DNA from: Hymenobacter amundsenii
Lineage (GTDB): Bacteria > Bacteroidota > Bacteroidia > Cytophagales > Hymenobacteraceae
DNA length: 64,000 nt
Assembly: GCF_002204745.1 (NCBI RefSeq)
Contig: NZ_NIRR01000017.1
Coordinates: forward strand, 24,574 to 88,573
Direction of reading: 5' to 3'
Numbering within the stretch: position 1 is the stretch's first letter; each line of letters starts with the position of its first letter. This document shows, in pieces, positions 7,044-15,129 of this stretch. Under the pieces are notes generated by a model. It saw only the letters and a program-made list of their open reading frames with translations, had not been told where the DNA came from and ran no database searches. A program made the position numbers and the translations under genes.

Positions 7044-9887
7044 ATGGCCTTATCCTTACTCCGCAAATGGGCTTTCTTTGGGTGGATGCTGCCCTTGTGC
7101 GCGGCCTCGCTAACGCCCGCCCGGGCCCAGGCACCGGCTGCCCCCGTTGCCGCTTCTACCCGCACGGTGCGGCCGGGCCAGTTGGTTATCAAGCTCAAAG
7201 CCGACCCCAACCAGCAGCGCCGGCCGGGCCCGGTGGGTTTGCCAACTGCCCTCACCGCTACGCTCAGCCGGCTGGGCATGGCAGCCCAGCCCAAGTTTCC
7301 GCAGGCCACGGCCCCCAACCCAGCCCGGCCCAACGGAGTTGATTTGGGGCTGATTTACGAAGTAACGCTCCCGGCCGCTACCCCGGCCGCCGAGGCCCGG
7401 CAGGCGTTGCTAAAAACCGGGCTGGTCGAGTACGCCGAGCCGCTCTACGACTACCAGCCCCTGCAACTACCCAACGATCCGCTGGCCGATTCAGCCCGCG
7501 CCGATGGTCAGTATCACCTGCGCAATATCCGGGCTTATCAGGCCTGGGACGTTAGCCAGGGTGATACGAGCATCGTTATTGGTATTGCTGATGGCGGCAC
7601 GCGCTTCAGCCACGAGGACCTAAAGGGCCAAAACCAACTCAACCGCCGCGACCAGATTGACGGCCTCGATAACGACGGCGACGGGTATGTGGACAACTAC
7701 TACGGCTGGGACTTTGCCGACAATGACAACGACCCCGACCGCCGCAACGACCGTTTAGTTCACGGTATTCTGGTGGCCGGCTGCGCTTCCGGCACCGTGA
7801 ATAATGGCCTCGGCATTGCCGGCGTGGGTTATAAGTGCCGGTACCTGCCCCTGAAAATTTATGCCAGCACGCCCACCGGCTCATTCGGGGGCTACGAGGC
7901 CATTGTGTACGCCGCCGACCACGGCTGCCAGGTCATCAACCTGTCGTGGGGCGGGCCGGGCAGTCCGTCGCGCTTCGAGCAGGACGTTATCAGCTACGCC
8001 GCCATCAACCACGATGTGGTAGTAATAGCCGCCGCCGGCAACACGCCCGCCAACCTCGATTTCTACCCCGCCAGCTACGAGCACGTGCTGTCGGTGGCCT
8101 GGACCACCCGCACCGACGAACGTGACCCCTTCGCCACCTACAGCCGCCGCGTCGATTTATCGGCCCCCGGCGCCCAGGTGCTCACCACCTACGGTCTCAC
8201 CGACTCCGATTATATTGCCGTGGGCGGCTCCTCGTTTGCGGCTCCGCTGGTAGCCGGGGTGGCCGGGCTCGTGCGCAGCCGGTTTCCCAACTACAACGCC
8301 GCCCAGGTGCGGGCGCAGCTTAAGCGCACCACCGACAACATCGATGCGCTGCCGGGCAACGTGAACTATGCTGGTTTTCTGGGCTCGGGCCGCCTGAACG
8401 CTTTCCGGGCCCTCACGGAAAACGTGCGTTCGGCTTCCGTAATCAGGAGCACCTTTGCCCCGGCCCGGGCCGCCTACGCTCCCGCCGATACGATACGTTT
8501 AACGGTAGAAGTCCAGAATCTGCTGCTGCCGCTGGATAACCTGCGCGTGACGCTTACTTCCCTTTCGCCTTATCTAATAGTGCGCCAGGCCGAGTTTGCC
8601 GCTGGTCCGCTGGCTACGCTGGAGCAGCGCACCAACGCCGCAACGCCCTACCGGCTTGCGGTGGCCGCCACGGTGCCCGTTAATACCCGGGCCACGTTGC
8701 GCTACCATTTGCAGGATGCCGCCACCGGCTACGAGGAGGACCAGTACGAAACCGTGCTGCTCAACCCCGATTACGTGGTGCTCGACGCCAACAACCTCAC
8801 CCTCACCCTCACCAGCCGGGGCAACATTGGCTATGATGGGCTGGGCTCGTCTGTTGGGGTAGGTGTGAGCTACCGTCAGGGCCCGCCGCTGCTTTCCGAG
8901 GGCGGGCTGCTGGTAGCCACCTCCGCCACCCGCGTTTCCGACAACGTGCGCAACGACCAGCGCGGGGCCAACGCCGACTTCGCGGCCATAGGCCAGGTGC
9001 ACTGCTTGCCTCGCCCTCCCCGCGCCGACCAGGAAGCGGAGGGTGTACTGCGCGACCAGCTGCCCACCGCCGCCATGGCCCGGGCCGTGGGCGTGCAGGT
9101 GCGCCAACACGCTTACGCCTGGGCTGCGGCCCCCCACCAGAACTACGTGGTGCTCGAATATCGCCTCACCAACCTTACTACTGACACCCTGCGCCCCCTG
9201 CACGTGGGCCTGTTTATGGATTGGGACCTGCCCGGCGCGCCCGAACGCAACATTGCCACCTGGGACGCCGCCCGCCGCCTGGGCTACGTGTATGGAGCCA
9301 CGGCGCCGGAGGTATTCGCCGGCGTGCAGCTGCTGGCCGGGGGTACGGCCAGCGTTTATAGCCTCGACAACTCCTCCCCCCTTTCCGCGCCGGTGCGCCT
9401 GTCCGACGGCTTCAGTACGGCCGAAAAGTGGCTGAGCCTGAGCAGCGGCACCGCTTACCAGGAGGCCGGCCGGCCCAACGGCTCCGATGTATCGCAGGTG
9501 GTGGGGGCTGTGCTGCCCCGCCTGGCCCCCGCTGACTCGGCCACCGTGGCCTTTGCCGTGCTGGCCGCGCCTACCCTGCCCGAGTTGCAGGCCGCGGCTG
9601 ACGCCGCCCGCACCCGCTACGAGCAGGTGCTGCCCGTAAGCCCAGCGGCGGCCCGGGCCGGCATCTCCCTCTACCCCAACCCTACCACTGGTCTGGTCAA
9701 CCTAACGTTGCCCCGCGGCCCGGTTAGGGTGCGGGTGCTTTCGGTGCTGGGCCAGGAACTGGCTACTTACCATTTCCAGCAGCCTACCGGCCTTCTCGAT
9801 TTAAGCGCTTACCCGGCGGGCCTATACCTGGTGCGAGTTGAACACGCAGCCGGCATGGCCACTTACCGCCTGTTACGCCAGCCTTAA
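7044..9887 (+). CDS. Secreted S8 subtilase with T9SS type A sorting domain
   Basis: The ATG at 7044 gives a clean signal peptide (MALSLLRKWAFFGWMLPLCA ... ARAQA); an upstream GTG at 6981 is less likely. An N-terminal propeptide-like region (about 35-150) precedes the subtilisin domain: Asp183 in IGIADGG, His240 in VHGILVAG, the Asn of AAAGN, and Ser397 in GGSSFAAPLVAG. A long beta-rich stretch follows. The C-terminus (SLYPNPTTGLVNLTL to the end) is a type A T9SS sorting domain, so the protease should cross the outer membrane by T9SS and stay surface-bound or be released. It stands alone on this strand. Confidence 0.9.
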   Translation: MALSLLRKWAFFGWMLPLCAASLTPARAQAPAAPVAASTRTVRPGQLVIKLKADPNQQRRPGPVGLPTALTATLSRLGMAAQPKFPQATAPNPARPNGVDLGLIYEVTLPAATPAAEARQALLKTGLVEYAEPLYDYQPLQLPNDPLADSARADGQYHLRNIRAYQAWDVSQGDTSIVIGIADGGTRFSHEDLKGQNQLNRRDQIDGLDNDGDGYVDNYYGWDFADNDNDPDRRNDRLVHGILVAGCASGTVNNGLGIAGVGYKCRYLPLKIYASTPTGSFGGYEAIVYAADHGCQVINLSWGGPGSPSRFEQDVISYAAINHDVVVIAAAGNTPANLDFYPASYEHVLSVAWTTRTDERDPFATYSRRVDLSAPGAQVLTTYGLTDSDYIAVGGSSFAAPLVAGVAGLVRSRFPNYNAAQVRAQLKRTTDNIDALPGNVNYAGFLGSGRLNAFRALTENVRSASVIRSTFAPARAAYAPADTIRLTVEVQNLLLPLDNLRVTLTSLSPYLIVRQAEFAAGPLATLEQRTNAATPYRLAVAATVPVNTRATLRYHLQDAATGYEEDQYETVLLNPDYVVLDANNLTLTLTSRGNIGYDGLGSSVGVGVSYRQGPPLLSEGGLLVATSATRVSDNVRNDQRGANADFAAIGQVHCLPRPPRADQEAEGVLRDQLPTAAMARAVGVQVRQHAYAWAAAPHQNYVVLEYRLTNLTTDTLRPLHVGLFMDWDLPGAPERNIATWDAARRLGYVYGATAPEVFAGVQLLAGGTASVYSLDNSSPLSAPVRLSDGFSTAEKWLSLSSGTAYQEAGRPNGSDVSQVVGAVLPRLAPADSATVAFAVLAAPTLPELQAAADAARTRYEQVLPVSPAAARAGISLYPNPTTGLVNLTLPRGPVRVRVLSVLGQELATYHFQQPTGLLDLSAYPAGLYLVRVEHAAGMATYRLLRQP

Positions 9888-10114
9888 ACCGATGCAACCA
9901 GCAATGGGCTGCCAAGCCAATACACCCAATTCATTTAGCAAATGAATATTACAGCTTAATTTTAATATATATTATTTGTTAAATATATATAAAACACAAC
10001 CGCTACGCTTACTCCCGTATTATGTTGTTTTCAGACCATAATTTTATACTCTTCAGCAACAGGAATATCGGCTAATATTTTTAGTTTTTGTAATCAATAT
10101 CTTTATCTTTGTAT

Positions 10115-10363
10115 ATGTCGAAAATCAAGCTTCCCGTTCCCCTACCGGTGCAGCAATATGCGCGCTGCGTGGATGCCCAAGGCCGACCCGCCAACCACAT
10201 CGGCGACTGGCCCGAGTGCGGCCAGGTGTACCCCATTGAGCTGCGGCGCAACGCGCATAGTGGCGAAATGCAGGTGCACGTGCTGGGTTTCTACGCCGAG
10301 CGCCCGTATGTCGCCTTTGCCCGGCAGCGTTTCGTGTCCGTGGCCCAGGTCTGGCTGAATTAG
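10115..10363 (+). CDS. Small hypothetical protein
   Basis: An 82-residue soluble protein (MSKIKLPVPLPVQQYARCVD) with a beta-rich pattern (GQVYPIELRRN, MQVHVLGFYAERPYVAFARQRF) and two Cys (residues about 18 and 35). The ATG at 10115 is preferred over a TTG two codons upstream. It follows a roughly 220-bp AT-rich gap and has its own terminator downstream, so it is a separate unit. The layout resembles small single-domain proteins found next to phage-like or regulatory genes, but no family was recognised. Confidence 0.6.
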   Translation: MSKIKLPVPLPVQQYARCVDAQGRPANHIGDWPECGQVYPIELRRNAHSGEMQVHVLGFYAERPYVAFARQRFVSVAQVWLN

Positions 10364-10390
10364 CCTTCCACGTTTCCTTCCCTACTTAAC

Positions 10391-10437
10391 CCCGAAGGTT
10401 TCCGGTTCGCCGCCCGGAAGCTTTCGGGTTTTTATTT
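10391..10437 (+). terminator. Rho-independent terminator
   Basis: Arms 10391-10405 and 10414-10428 (cccgaaggtttccgg with ccggaagctttcggg, one mismatch) are followed by TTTTTATTT. It sits right after the small hypothetical gene that ends at 10363. Confidence 0.85.
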
Positions 10438-10549
10438 GGCCAACCGGGCTGGGAATGGGAGAAGTTTATGGGGTGGGAGAAGTGTAGTATTTATAGGGCA
10501 CTTTTTTCGCCTCAGGGCTTGCTCTTTTCCCCTCGCTTCACATTACTCA

Positions 10550-11248
10550 CTACCGGTAGTGCCAGAACATGCCGAAGTCGAAGGGTGTCCAGAGGGCGGC
10601 GCGCTGGCCGGCTACTTTGAGTCCCTCGTTGGTCCAGGTGTTGCAGGTGTCGAACAGATTGTAGGTGCCATCGGCCTCGTAAAAGGCATCGTACTGGCCG
10701 TAGCTGTGGCCAGTGATGTGCTGGGGCTGGCCCTGAGCATCGAGCTGAAAGCGCTGCTGAATGAAGCCAACGAGACGGTCGTACTCGGCGTGGGTTAGGT
10801 TGAGACGTACGCAGTCTTCGCCCACTTCGGGGCGGTGGTGGAAGGTGGTGTGCATGGCCGTGGTGCTGAGCCAGAACATAGCTTTGAGGCCGGTGCTGAG
10901 CTTGAGCTCGGCCCAAGTGGGCGTATCGAGATAGAAGCCCTTGTCGCCCCAGCCGAAGCCCACGAACTCACGGCTGATGTCGTTGGCAGGCGTATCGGCG
11001 TAGGAAATGAAGCGGGTCCAGTCCATCTGGGGGCTACGCACGGGCAGCACCAGATCGGTGTGTACGCCGTTGGTAAGCAGATAAACCGTGACGCCTTCAC
11101 CCGCAGCAGGGCGAGCCGCATCGCCGGCCACTGGAATGGCCGAGAGGCCCAGAGAGGCCAGCAGGTACACCGCAACCACGCCCACGATGCCGCCAGCCGT
11201 CCAGCCAACGGCTTTAACTACTGTTTTGAGAGGGGAAGCTTGCGGCAT
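10550..11248 (-). CDS. TIGR02117/DUF2459-like protein
   Basis: A 232-residue protein with an N-terminal membrane anchor (GWTAGGIVGVVAVYLLASL) and a periplasmic domain that matches the conserved TIGR02117 pattern: VYLLTNGVHTDLVLPV, FVGFGWGDKGFY, TTAMHTTFHHRP, HSYGQYDAFYEADGTYN and LFDTCNTWTNEGLKVA. The invariant His of GVHTD and Cys of TCNTW are spaced as a catalytic pair might be, but no activity is established for the family. It is the third gene, 75 bp downstream of the MSEP-CTERM gene and 3' of exosortase K, all on one strand, which hints at a shared envelope role. Confidence 0.8.
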   Translation of the reverse strand: MPQASPLKTVVKAVGWTAGGIVGVVAVYLLASLGLSAIPVAGDAARPAAGEGVTVYLLTNGVHTDLVLPVRSPQMDWTRFISYADTPANDISREFVGFGWGDKGFYLDTPTWAELKLSTGLKAMFWLSTTAMHTTFHHRPEVGEDCVRLNLTHAEYDRLVGFIQQRFQLDAQGQPQHITGHSYGQYDAFYEADGTYNLFDTCNTWTNEGLKVAGQRAALWTPFDFGMFWHYR

Positions 11249-11323
11249 ACAGTCAATAAGAGAGCGGAAATTTTCGCTTATACGCGGCTTCAGCCCAAAC
11301 CGCCGCCCATTACCAAAGCTACC

Positions 11324-14224
11324 TTAGCCCGCCACTGCCAAACGCCGCCGCTGCCACCAACCCCTTCCCAACAGAACCATTGCCAGCAGGGCCAGTATCA
11401 GCCAATCAGCAGGCTCCGACATTCGCTGTTGGTCTTCGTCGGCTTCGAGGGCCGCGTGCCCAGCTAGCAGTTGCGCCTGCTTGCGCCGCAGGGCTGCTTT
11501 CTGGGCATCGTTTTCGAGGGCCAGGTAAGCCGTGAGGGGAGTCAGGATGCCGGTGTGAAAGCTGGTTTCCACCAATTGACGACCAGCGGCGGCACTCGCT
11601 TCGGGGTGGTGTAACTGCGCCCGCCATTGCGCCTGCAACGCCAGGCCCGCCTGCCAGTCGCCGGTTGCTGGGGCAGTAGGTGGAGCAGCCACGGTAGCCG
11701 CGTTTACTGGACCGGTGAGCACGATATCGGGCTGGCCATTGGCGGGCAGGTAGGCAACTGGGTTCCGCAGGCTGGGCCAGGCCACCACTAGGCCAGCCGG
11801 CACCGGATGGGCCAGCGTGTCGAGGGGCATGGCCGGGTTGGTTTGCAGCGAGTGGGCCACCAGCCTACCGTCGGGCAGTAATTCGTAGAAAAAATCCGAA
11901 TCGGGGAAAGCGTGGCGCAGGTCGGCGAAGTTGGCTGGCAGGATGGCTCGCTTGAAATCATCGGTTACCACTACCAGCACCGGATAACGTGGGGTTGCCT
12001 GCCCGGTAGCCTGCACCAGCACCTGCCGAAGGGCCCGGTCGAGGTAGAACCCGCCTTCAAACCGCAATTGAGCAGGTTCGAGCTGCTTGAAGCCCTGCTC
12101 CGTCAGCTGCCGGACGGAGGAACCAGTCAGGGTATACTCGGGCAAACTGCCGTACCGGTTTCTACCAAGCAGCGCGGCCATTTGCTGCCGGTAGCGTGGC
12201 CAGCTGCCTTGCCGTGCTCCCGACATATCGACCAGAAAGTGAACGTAAGGCTGCCGGTGCAGTGCTGGCAACGCGGCTTTGCGGGCGGCACTCACGTAGG
12301 TAGCGTCGCCGCTGGCTGGCGCGGGGCCGGCGGGTTTCGGCGCGGGGCCAGCCGGGTTGGCACCCAGGGTAACCGACTGGCCATCGAGCTGGAGCGTGAG
12401 GGGCTCGGGATGCAGCAGTTGCAGGCCAGTACGGCGCACTTCGCCGGCCGCGAACGGAAATACGCGCAGCTCCAAGGTGTTGCCACTGAGGTAGCGCAGC
12501 AGGCCGGGGTCGCGGTTTTCGTTGCGAATCTGGCGGTACACCCAGGCGGCCGCCCGCTTTTCAGCCAGGATGCCGAACTCGCGGCGGCCAGCCATATCGA
12601 GGTAGTAATTGCGCACGAAACAGCCGGCCGGCAGTTCGAGGCGCGTGCTGTACTCGGTGGAGCCGAATATGGAGTCGTTGGCAACGGTCAGGTCGAGCCA
12701 GCTAACCCAGGCCCTTTGTCGGGCATCGTAGTGGCTGCGGGCCGCCAGCCGGGTCAGGTGCGGGCCGGCCGGCTGGGGCGTGGCGCCTCCTGCAGCCGGC
12801 GGCTCCTGGCTGGCCTGGTTTTCGGTCTGCTGCCGGGCTTGGTTGGCCGGCGCAGGCGTTGCGAATACGCGGCTCAGCAGGCTGATTTTGGTGTCGGGCA
12901 GGGTTAGGTTGTCGAGTACCAGCCAGTTGTAGAACGACGAAAGGTAGGGCAGTTGAGCACCGGTGATGGAGGAGCCCCGCCGGCCTTTGTGGTGGCTTAC
13001 CGTGCGCAGCACCCGGGCCAAGGCGGCCGGGTTGATATCGGCCGGCTTCCCGTAGGTTGGGGTATACACGTAGTCGAGGGCCCGGTGCAGGGTGGCGCGG
13101 TGCCAGGCGTACTGCCCGGCCACGGCCAGCGGCAGCACGGCCCCGGCCACCAACAGCGCCGCCAGCAACCCACGCCGCCCAAAATGCGGCCGGAGCGCGG
13201 CGTAGTCGTGGCTCAGCACCCGCACGTGCACAATAAACAGCACCAATGGCGCGAGTAGCAGAAACCCCGCGCCCAAGGCCGCCACGAGCACCACCGAGAG
13301 CGGCAGAAACGGCAGGAACACCAGAAAAAAGTACAGCGTATAGCTCAGCAGCACACCCCGGCCCAGAAACAGTGCCCCCCGCGCCCACGGGTTGGCCGGG
13401 TTGGGGCAGAGCAGCAACACCGCGTTGAACGCGGCCAGCCCGTACCACCAGGGCCCCGAGAAGTCGCCAAATACGCCCCCTTGGGAGAAACCACTGTTGC
13501 CAAGCACGCCCCAATCGCCATTGTTCACGGCCAGGCCCACCAGCGGCAGTACGCCGGCCACTACCAGCACCCCCAGCCAGCGGTAGGGTGCCAGGCCAGC
13601 GGCCCGCTGTTGGGCCAGCAGGTACACGCCCCGGCTCAGGGCCAGCAGAAACAACAGCGTCCCGGCAATCAGCAGCACGACCAGCGCATGGGTGGCCACG
13701 GGGCCCGGGTTGAAGCGCCGCAGCGGTAGCACCAGCTGCACGAACAGATAAAAGGCCACCGGGACGGCCAGCGCGGCCCCAAAGTTGGGCAGCACCTTAT
13801 GCACCCGGTTTTCGGGTGTGAGGCGTAGCACCAGCACGGCGACGGCGTGGGCCAGCGTGGGCATCAGGAAGGTGCCGGCATAGAGCGGCAGGTCGTTGGG
13901 CAGCATCCAGCGGGGCACGACGGCCGGGAACAGCTGCTCCACCTGCGTTCCGTAGGCGTACAGGAGCCCGATGTATGTACCCAGCGCCGCCAGCGCGTAA
14001 CTGATGGGTAACTCCTGCTGCCGGGCCGCCAACCACCCCGCGTAGGCAGCGTGCACCACCCCCAGGCCCAGCAGCACCGCCCCCAGCACATGCCACGTCA
14101 GCCGGCCCGCAGGCTCCAGCAAACTCCCGATTACGACGTATTCGGCCCCGAACCAGGCCAGCAGCACCCCGACCGGCAAGGTATTGAGCAACCAGAGCCA
14201 CTTCGGATTTAGTAGGGTACGCAT
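11324..14224 (-). CDS. MSEP-CTERM sorting domain protein (VIT/vWA-like)
   Basis: A 966-residue integral membrane protein; the start MRTLLNPKWLWLL at 14224 was chosen because the longer frame runs back over exosortase K. Residues 1-380 hold about ten membrane segments. Residues 500-605 resemble a VIT domain (ILAEKRAAAWVYRQIRNEN, RDPGLLRYLSGNTLELRVFP), and 655-800 resemble a vWA domain with a degenerate MIDAS (FLVDMSGA). The tail is a textbook sorting signal: MSEP at 935-938, a hydrophobic helix, then RRRLAVAG. By family definition MSEP-CTERM proteins are the single substrate of exosortase K, encoded immediately upstream. What the processed product does is not known. Confidence 0.88.
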   Translation of the reverse strand: MRTLLNPKWLWLLNTLPVGVLLAWFGAEYVVIGSLLEPAGRLTWHVLGAVLLGLGVVHAAYAGWLAARQQELPISYALAALGTYIGLLYAYGTQVEQLFPAVVPRWMLPNDLPLYAGTFLMPTLAHAVAVLVLRLTPENRVHKVLPNFGAALAVPVAFYLFVQLVLPLRRFNPGPVATHALVVLLIAGTLLFLLALSRGVYLLAQQRAAGLAPYRWLGVLVVAGVLPLVGLAVNNGDWGVLGNSGFSQGGVFGDFSGPWWYGLAAFNAVLLLCPNPANPWARGALFLGRGVLLSYTLYFFLVFLPFLPLSVVLVAALGAGFLLLAPLVLFIVHVRVLSHDYAALRPHFGRRGLLAALLVAGAVLPLAVAGQYAWHRATLHRALDYVYTPTYGKPADINPAALARVLRTVSHHKGRRGSSITGAQLPYLSSFYNWLVLDNLTLPDTKISLLSRVFATPAPANQARQQTENQASQEPPAAGGATPQPAGPHLTRLAARSHYDARQRAWVSWLDLTVANDSIFGSTEYSTRLELPAGCFVRNYYLDMAGRREFGILAEKRAAAWVYRQIRNENRDPGLLRYLSGNTLELRVFPFAAGEVRRTGLQLLHPEPLTLQLDGQSVTLGANPAGPAPKPAGPAPASGDATYVSAARKAALPALHRQPYVHFLVDMSGARQGSWPRYRQQMAALLGRNRYGSLPEYTLTGSSVRQLTEQGFKQLEPAQLRFEGGFYLDRALRQVLVQATGQATPRYPVLVVVTDDFKRAILPANFADLRHAFPDSDFFYELLPDGRLVAHSLQTNPAMPLDTLAHPVPAGLVVAWPSLRNPVAYLPANGQPDIVLTGPVNAATVAAPPTAPATGDWQAGLALQAQWRAQLHHPEASAAAGRQLVETSFHTGILTPLTAYLALENDAQKAALRRKQAQLLAGHAALEADEDQQRMSEPADWLILALLAMVLLGRGWWQRRRLAVAG

Positions 14225-14325
14225 GCTGAGTTGGGGTTGGTATTGGAGGAAGCTACCGGACAGTATGTTTTTAGAAGCCACGGCGGCAGGCGCAAGAAGG
14301 TCCGGTGGGCATAGGGCCCGGCTGG

Positions 14326-14838
14326 TTACCAGGCAGAAAACCGTCGGGCTAGCAGCCACCGCAGGCTGGCATAGGCGGCTACCAGGAAAAACAAGTATAC
14401 CAGCGCCCCCTGGGCCTCGTGCAACCAAGCGGGAGTCAGGGCTGGGGGCAGCAGCTGGCCCAGCCGCACGGCTCCGGCAATGCGGGCCGCATTCACGAGC
14501 AGCGTTAGCAGGTAGCTCAGCAGTAGCAGTAGTGGCAGCGCGACAGCCGGACGCGGACCCCGCCCGTGCAGGTAGGCCGCACTCAATAGCAGCCCGCTCA
14601 GCAGGCCGAAGTTGCCCCCAGCGCACGATTTATCGATAACGATGCCCAAGACCGGGTGCACGTAGCCGTGGCCCACCACAAACTGCGAAGTCGAGGCCAG
14701 CAGTAACTCCACCAGCTTATTGGTGGGCGCCAGAAGCCCCAGCACGTCGTTGGTCTCGGCTGCGGCATAAGCCAGCTTGGCCACGGCGTAGGCCATGAGC
14801 AGTAGCAGGTAGGGCAGCAGGCGAGTAGAACGATGCAT
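14326..14838 (-). CDS. xrtK: Exosortase K
   Basis: A 170-residue polytopic membrane protein (start at 14838; an ATG at 14865 is also possible). It carries the exosortase/archaeosortase catalytic residues in order: Cys72 in DKSCAGGNFG, Arg119 in VNAARIAG and His140 in WLHEAQGALVY, each at a membrane-helix edge. The short length and the pairing with an MSEP-CTERM gene 101 bp downstream identify XrtK rather than XrtA/EpsH. It is predicted to recognise the MSEP tail of its partner and cleave or transfer it at the periplasmic face. Partner transferred in the reaction: unknown. Confidence 0.87.
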   Translation of the reverse strand: MHRSTRLLPYLLLLMAYAVAKLAYAAAETNDVLGLLAPTNKLVELLLASTSQFVVGHGYVHPVLGIVIDKSCAGGNFGLLSGLLLSAAYLHGRGPRPAVALPLLLLLSYLLTLLVNAARIAGAVRLGQLLPPALTPAWLHEAQGALVYLFFLVAAYASLRWLLARRFSAW

Positions 14839-14877
14839 AAAGTAGCTGGTATCTGACAGAGGCAAATTAAATCAAAG

Positions 14878-14896
14878 AACTTTGTAATTCAAAGTT
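14878..14896. promoter_or_regulatory. Palindrome upstream of xrtK
   Basis: A perfect 7-bp inverted repeat with a 5-bp spacer (aactttgtaattcaaagtt) lies 40 bp upstream of the exosortase K start, in an otherwise AT-rich leader. Its size and symmetry fit a dimeric repressor or activator site. No -7/-33 promoter was identified with certainty here, so its placement relative to the start of transcription is unknown. Confidence 0.45.
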
Positions 14897-15070
14897 TAAG
14901 CTAAAAAACATACTGATATACTGCCCTAACTACCGGGCATATTATTAGAGAGTAGCGCTTCCTATTGTGCTTTCCGCCGACTTCCCTGCCCAACGCCGCT
15001 GCCAGCCCAGGAGGTGCCCAATGGGCAAACCGTCACTTTGTACCTCTCATTTCAGCGGCCCGGCAAACGC

Positions 15071-15110
15071 AAAACAGCCGCCCTCCCCTGTTTGGGAAGG
15101 CGGCCGTTTT
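15071..15110 (-). terminator. Terminator downstream of aconitase
   Basis: Arms aaaacagccgccctccc and gggaaggcggccgtttt pair around a short loop, with A-runs and T-runs on both sides, 20 bp past the aconitase stop. It can work in both directions, but only the leftward gene ends nearby. Confidence 0.85.
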
Positions 15111-15129
15111 CAATCAGCAGCAGAACGCG

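Noticed and set aside
10088..10114. TATCTTTG (10104-10111) as a promoter for the small gene at 10115
   Set aside because: It matches the -7 consensus but lies only 3 bp from the start codon, and the TTG upstream is 13 bp away, too close; a leaderless transcript is possible but unsupported.
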